Source: Microbacteriaceae bacterium UBA6152 | Lineage (GTDB): Bacteria > Actinomycetota > Actinomycetes > Actinomycetales > Microbacteriaceae | Reading direction: 5' to 3' | Length of the DNA: 16,394 nt | Assembly: GCA_002423075.1 (NCBI GenBank) | Contig: DIUS01000025.1 | Coordinates: forward strand, 502-16,895 | In this document: positions 13,074 to 16,394 of the stretch, in pieces | How positions within the stretch are numbered: position 1 is the stretch's first letter | Layout of the letters: each line of letters starts with the position of its first letter | Translations under genes and position numbers: made by a program | Notes under the pieces: generated by a model | Told to the model about the DNA's origin: nothing | The model's database searches: none | What the model saw: the letters and a program-made list of their open reading frames with translations, nothing else

Positions 13074-13907
13074 TCAGCGCCGCGACCCGGGCGCGCGCGG
13101 CACCGACCGATACCCGCCCCGCCGAAACACGCTCGCCGCGTCAACCTCGTCGGCGTCGTACGACACCTCGAACAGGGAGTCGCCGATCAATAATCGCGCC
13201 GCGTCGCCCGGGATGCGCGGCAGAAACTCCTTCGATGCCGCAACCCCCGGCTCTCCCACAGCGCCGAGCACACCCCACAACCAGTTCCACACCGGGTACA
13301 CGTCGCGCTCACCAATGCCCGATCCGTCTTGGTGCTTCCAGCCGTGCACCGACAGAACGCGGGCGATGCGTTGCGGGCGCAGCGCACGTTCGGCGGAGGC
13401 CGAGTAGACCATGAGGGTGACAGCACAGTGCGCATCGAATCTCGACGACTGCGGCACGACCGTGTCAGCGAGATGACGCCAGAGGGTGTCGACGTCACCC
13501 TCACACTCGCGGCCGCGCTTGCTGAGGCGCAGGGTGCCTTTGTAGCGGCGCAGCAGGCCGGTGTCGCGGAGGTGCTCGCGAAAGGCAAGCACCGGGTGAG
13601 CATCCACCTCGCGGGCGCCCGCCCACGGGTAATCGCGCATCTCGGGCAGCAGCGCCGCGAGGTCGCGCGCGTCGGCGGGCTTGAGGTAGCCCGCGGCCGT
13701 CAGAGGCAGGCCGTCACCGCGGGCTCGCGTGAGCATCCACCGGTGGGGCCTGAGTGCCGCGCCCTGGTCAATCGGCGGTGCGGTCAGCAGGTGTGTCGAC
13801 ACCGCGACGGCTTTCTGGCGAAACTCGTCACCGAACTCGGTGTCGGCGAGACCGTTCAGCATCTCGGTCAGTGCCGGATGCAGCCGCAAGAGTGCTTGGT
13901 GCCCCAT
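13074..13907 (-). CDS. Uncharacterised 277-aa protein downstream of hipBA
   Basis: This soluble protein starts MGHQALLRLHPALTEML and has no membrane segment. Residues 58-135 (MLTRARGDGLPLTAAGYLKPADARDLA, then LLRRYKGTLRLSKRGR) look like a helical, winged-helix-like unit. It resembles the C-terminal part of actinobacterial proteins fused to pRiA4b ORF-3-like domains, but I cannot name a family with confidence. It lies 38 bases downstream of hipA on the same strand, so cotranscription is likely, and it is inside the segment bounded by the two DUF2130 remnants. AAGACT sits 6 bases before the ATG, so it may also have its own leaderless promoter. It could be a third component or target of the HipBA module, or an unrelated cargo gene. 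Confidence 0.72.
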   Translation of the reverse strand: MGHQALLRLHPALTEMLNGLADTEFGDEFRQKAVAVSTHLLTAPPIDQGAALRPHRWMLTRARGDGLPLTAAGYLKPADARDLAALLPEMRDYPWAGAREVDAHPVLAFREHLRDTGLLRRYKGTLRLSKRGRECEGDVDTLWRHLADTVVPQSSRFDAHCAVTLMVYSASAERALRPQRIARVLSVHGWKHQDGSGIGERDVYPVWNWLWGVLGAVGEPGVAASKEFLPRIPGDAARLLIGDSLFEVSYDADEVDAASVFRRGGYRSVPRAPGSRR

Positions 13908-13945
13908 CAGCCCAGTCTTGCACCCGCGACCGGTCGCCGTTCGGC

Positions 13946-15181
13946 TTAGTGCGAGACCCCCCGCAACGCCGCGACCCCGGCGTCGAGCGCGTCCACGAAT
14001 CGTTCGATCTCAGCGGACGACGCGCCAGTCGTCGCCGCAACGTCGCGCCACTGGCTGACCTCGTCGACGACTCGACGGCACTCAGCCCGTGCCGCCTCGG
14101 GGCCGACGGAGAAGACTGCGGCCTGCTCGATCAGCTGCTCAGCCATGCCGCGGGCATCATCACGCCCCGCCAAGGCCGTGGCGTGCCGCGCCGCGGGGTT
14201 GGGTTCGGGGTTGATGTCGAACGCTGGCGCGAGGCACCATCCCGCACGGCCTCGCAGAAAGCCATGATTGCGCAGGTGGTCATCGGTGTTGTGGAGGGCA
14301 ATGCCGACGGCGATGCGCAGCCACAGCTGGCGCAGGTCGCTCACGACATCGGCACCATGTGCCGCGAGGTCTTCGGCGATCGTGATGTAGTCGCCGAGCG
14401 CACCGTCATTGCCCTGCGTCAACGTCAGGGCACTGATGTAGCCGAGGCGGTGAGCACCGACCCGATCGAATCGCTCCAGCACAAGAACGTTGCGGCCGTC
14501 GATGGGGAGCAGTCGCCACGCGGGTACCTTAACTCCGCACCGTGTGGCGATCGTGAGTGCCGCCGCCTCCCACAGCATCATGTTCCAGTCGTCGCCCGGC
14601 CGCGGAAACTTGGCGATGTGCAGCGCGTCGCCATCGCGCACCGAGGCCTTGGGGCGGGCGCCGCCGAGTGACGCGGTGCCGGCATCCAGCAATTCCTTGA
14701 CGGCCGCGACGTCATCGACATCGCGCACCACGGCGTCAGACGCGCGAAGCAGGCGGGGCAGCTCGATCAGCGGCGGAACACCCGTCGCACCAGCGAGAAA
14801 AGCCTGCTCGCCCGAGCGACGAAACCTCAGGGCTCCTTGCCGGGTCAGGTCAGACACGGCGAGCAGGTAGTCGCGGTCGTCGTAGGCACGATCGCCCGGT
14901 GCGGATGCTGAGGCTCGCCAGCGTCGTTCGATGAGGGTGCGCCCCCATCGGTCGGGCGCCGCGTCGGCCCAGCTGCGCGGCAGCACCCCGTCGACGGGCT
15001 GGGCCGCAAGAGTCACCGGCAGCGCGGGTTCGAGCGGGTAGGCATTGGGCAAGATGACGTAGTCATTGTTGTAGCGCAAGCTCGAGGTGACGACGCGCTG
15101 CCGAACCTGCGAGTACAGGCTCGCCACCTCGACGGGAGCCGATGCCTCGTCGAGCTGCAGCAGTGCTGTGATCGTCGTCAC
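13946..15181 (-). CDS. hipA: HipA-family Ser/Thr kinase toxin
   Basis: The protein has 411 aa, close to typical HipA. Features in order are an N-terminal HipA_N-like part with WADAAPDRWGRTLIERR (71-87), the autophosphorylation loop TASLGGARPKAS (169-180) with candidate S171, K191 in HIAKFP for ATP binding, the catalytic loop HNTDDHLRNHG (297-307) with D300 and N305, and the metal-binding FDINP (321-325) with D322. All catalytic residues are present, so it appears active. E. coli HipA phosphorylates glutamyl-tRNA synthetase and induces persistence; the target here is not known. It starts with GTG at 15181, overlapping the hipB stop by GTGA, so expression is coupled to the antitoxin. Confidence 0.93.
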   Translation of the reverse strand: MTTITALLQLDEASAPVEVASLYSQVRQRVVTSSLRYNNDYVILPNAYPLEPALPVTLAAQPVDGVLPRSWADAAPDRWGRTLIERRWRASASAPGDRAYDDRDYLLAVSDLTRQGALRFRRSGEQAFLAGATGVPPLIELPRLLRASDAVVRDVDDVAAVKELLDAGTASLGGARPKASVRDGDALHIAKFPRPGDDWNMMLWEAAALTIATRCGVKVPAWRLLPIDGRNVLVLERFDRVGAHRLGYISALTLTQGNDGALGDYITIAEDLAAHGADVVSDLRQLWLRIAVGIALHNTDDHLRNHGFLRGRAGWCLAPAFDINPEPNPAARHATALAGRDDARGMAEQLIEQAAVFSVGPEAARAECRRVVDEVSQWRDVAATTGASSAEIERFVDALDAGVAALRGVSH

Positions 15182-15486
15182 GGCCGCACCCGCTGGGGTA
15201 GACGCTCATCAGCGCGCGCACGCCCAAGGTCGGTGTCAAGCGGGTCGAGGGCGTCTTCAAGTCGTTGCAGCACTCCCAGTGCGCGGCACACGCGAAGGGC
15301 CACGTCGAAACCCACGCTGCTGTCGCCGTTCTCCAGCTTTGACACGGTTGAGCGCGACACGCCGGCGCGCTCGGCGAGCTGCTGCGCGGTGAGCCGCTGC
15401 AACTTGCGCCACCTTGCGAGATGCCGACCAATCTCACGCGCCGCCGCGTCGACCGCGTAGGGCAGCGGGCGCTCTGACTTCTTCAT
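15178..15486 (-). CDS. hipB: HipB-family XRE antitoxin/repressor
   Basis: This 102-aa protein starts MKKSERPLPYAVDAAAREIG. It contains an XRE helix-turn-helix at about 30-55 (LTAQQLAERAGVSRSTVSKLENG) followed by VGFDVALRVCRALGV. HipB binds HipA and represses the hipBA promoter. The start at 15486 lies in the outer arm of a concentric double palindrome, and there is no Shine-Dalgarno. A TACAAT hexamer 10 bases upstream of the ATG overlaps the inner arm. The stop overlaps the hipA GTG by 4 bases. The C-terminal ~25 residues are polar and probably flexible, as in E. coli HipB. Confidence 0.92.
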   Translation of the reverse strand: MKKSERPLPYAVDAAAREIGRHLARWRKLQRLTAQQLAERAGVSRSTVSKLENGDSSVGFDVALRVCRALGVLQRLEDALDPLDTDLGRARADERLPQRVRP

Positions 15487-15540
15487 AATGTCGTCAATTG
15501 TAGACGTTCACCGATTTTGTGTCTACAAAGAGCGACATTA
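15486..15540. promoter_or_regulatory. Concentric double palindrome: hipBA operator/promoter
   Basis: Two perfect 8-bp inverted repeats share the same centre (15513). The outer arms are TAATGTCG (15486-15493) and CGACATTA (15533-15540); the inner arms are TTGTAGAC (15498-15505) and GTCTACAA (15521-15528). The inner arms are 23 bp apart centre to centre, about two helical turns. On the minus strand the inner arm contains TACAAT as a -10, and the outer arm touches the hipB ATG. This fits cooperative binding of HipB dimers over the promoter. Confidence 0.65.
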
Positions 15541-15557
15541 GTGCCTCGGAATCGGCC

Positions 15558-16208
15558 CTACTCCCCCGCACCGTCACCTAGCTCAGCAAACTTCGCCGCC
15601 ATAGTCGGGTTCCCCCGCGTCAACTTCTTGATGGTCACATCCTGCGCCTTGTCGTTGGCCAACCGCAGGTTGCGCTCTGACCCGAGCAGGGCATCCTTCG
15701 CCTTCTGCAGCCGCTCGATCGACTTGTCGATCTCGGCGATCGCTTCGCCGAACCGCCGCGAGGCCAGGTCGTAGTTGCGCGCGAACCCGGTCTTGAACGC
15801 ATCGAGGTCGCTCTCGAAACTCGTGATGTCAACGTTCTGCGCCTTCACCAGCGCCAGCTCCAGCTTGTACTGCAGGCTCCCGAGCGCCGCATTGCGCAGC
15901 ACCGTGATGATCGGGATGAAGAACTGCGGACGCACCACCTACATCTTCGGGTACCGGTGCGAGACGTCGACGATTCCGCTGTTGTAGAGCTCGCTCTCGG
16001 GCTCGAGCAGCGACACAAGCACCGCGTACTCGCAGCCCTTCTCGGTCAGGCGGCTAGCGTCTCCCCACCCATCTTGGTAGACAGCCGCGCCTTCATGTTT
16101 TTGAGCCGCTCGATCGCGTCGTCGCGATCTTTGATCTGCTGCTTGTACTTCTCTTCGAGCGCCCGATCGGAGACTTGTCGTTCCATCGTGGCCATGGCGA
16201 GCCTGGCC
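15558..16208 (-). pseudogene. DUF2130 gene, copy 2 (IS-truncated, deleted, nonsense mutation)
   Basis: This is the longer of two remnants of the same gene. Reading 5' to 3' on the minus strand, coding sequence begins abruptly beside the IS end with a coiled-coil segment (AMATMERQVSDRALEEKYKQ, then IERLKNMKARLSTKMGGETL). It then hits TGA (16048-16046) after a frameshift and a deletion of about 60-70 residues. In the other frame it resumes as EKGCEYAVLVSLLEPESELY and VDVSHRYPKM. There a TAG (15941-15939) replaces the Tyr codon that is intact in copy 1. It then runs open as VRPQFFIPIITVLRNAALGS to KFAELGDGAGE. A 126-codon C-terminal frame (15558-15938) survives but is unlikely to be translated alone. 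DUF2130 proteins have no firmly known function. Confidence 0.85.
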
Positions 16209-16394
16209 TGACCCCGGATTTTCGGTCCGTTCGTTATGGGAGTCGTCTTGTTGCCCCGCCTGTCGGGGAGGAAGACTGGATGGACTATGACCACAAGAAG
16301 GCGCCGGCACTCGCCGGAACAGATCGTTCGTAAGCTCGGCATCGCTGACCGTGTCCTTGCCGATGGCGGCGACGTCGCAGCGGCCTGCCGTGAG
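16209..16394 (+). mobile_element. Left end of an IS3-family insertion sequence (partial)
   Basis: DUF2130 homology stops at about 16205-16209, and a new sequence begins TGACCCCGGATTTTCGGTCC. The start with TG and the pattern resemble IS3-family terminal inverted repeats. About 78 bases later an IS3-type transposase orfA begins. The right end and the target duplication lie outside the window. The exact boundary is inferred from where DUF2130 similarity ends. Confidence 0.7.
16287..16394 (+). CDS. IS3-family transposase OrfA (partial, runs off the window)
   Basis: The first 36 codons are visible: MTTRRRRHSPEQIVRKLGIA, then DRVLADGGDVAAACRE. The basic start followed by (R/K)xxPEQIVRKL and LAxGxDVAxxCRE is the N-terminal helix-turn-helix of IS3-family OrfA, which binds the terminal repeats. 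A purine-rich GGGGAGGAAG (16264-16273) lies upstream. A nearer ATG at 16280 in another frame stops after 17 codons, so 16287 is preferred. The frame is open to the window edge, so intactness cannot be judged. Confidence 0.8.
   Translation, partial: MTTRRRRHSPEQIVRKLGIADRVLADGGDVAAACRE

Noticed and set aside
13754..14671. 305-codon + frame over hipA
   Set aside because: Antisense to the catalytic part of HipA. It has no motifs and no ribosome-binding site.
15939..16310. Minus-strand open frame continuing from the IS into DUF2130
   Set aside because: The N-terminal part is antisense to the IS end and the join is out of frame. Only the EKGCEYAV to HRYPKM part is genuine DUF2130 sequence, and it is annotated within the pseudogene.
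1..16394. tRNA or rRNA genes and attachment sites
   Set aside because: No cloverleaf-like sequence, CCA-ended stem set or rRNA signature was noticed on either strand, and no integrase gene is present.

Overview
The window looks like a chromosomal accessory region of a high-GC actinobacterium, most likely a Microbacteriaceae member. The evidence is codon use strongly biased to G/C-ending codons, a DUF2510/DUF4333-type membrane protein, a fused RecB-like nuclease/helicase of the kind common in actinobacteria, and several genes that lack a Shine-Dalgarno but have a -10-like hexamer about 6 bases before the start codon. The taxonomic call rests on pattern recognition, not on a search.

Positions 1-3400 hold five very acidic, low-complexity small proteins (54-87 aa, predicted disordered, hydrophilin-like), all on the + strand at 213-377, 1543-1782, 1779-2003, 2766-3029 and 3143-3376. 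The first is bracketed by two 94-bp nested palindromic repeats. Between them lie a CPBP (CAAX-protease-like) membrane protein on the minus strand and a decayed locus. In that locus the first ~27 codons of a short-chain dehydrogenase are fused tail-to-tail to a C-terminally truncated alpha/beta hydrolase whose nucleophile serine is replaced by asparagine. 3475-5855 carries a DUF2510-linker-4TM-DUF4333 membrane protein and an NrtR-like regulator with a non-catalytic Nudix box and an extra C-terminal domain.

Positions 5856-9692 (minus strand) hold a 1201-aa bifunctional RecB-type Fe-S nuclease / RNase H-like / SF1 helicase, coupled by ATGA to the remains of a VWA-domain gene. Next come a GTGA-coupled VapC/Phd toxin-antitoxin pair, an uncharacterised 156-aa protein upstream of it, and an HtpX-like M48 protease on the + strand.

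Positions 12092-16394 form a toxin-antitoxin and decay zone. It contains an HI1419/HI1420-type pair with intact antitoxin but frameshifted toxin, a DUF2130 gene fragment, an uncharacterised 277-aa protein, an intact GTGA-coupled hipBA module with a striking concentric double palindrome at the hipB start, and a second, longer DUF2130 pseudogene. That pseudogene is cut by the left end of an IS3-family element running off the window. The two DUF2130 remnants are ~96% identical direct repeats flanking the hipBA cassette.

The most unusual signals are the acidic-protein cluster with its palindromic repeats, the DUF2130-flanked hipBA cassette with an unknown third gene, three toxin-antitoxin modules within ~5.6 kb that all carry palindromes at their start codons, and at least six broken genes. 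This is a plastic, decaying accessory region. I did not find a clearly novel defence system.
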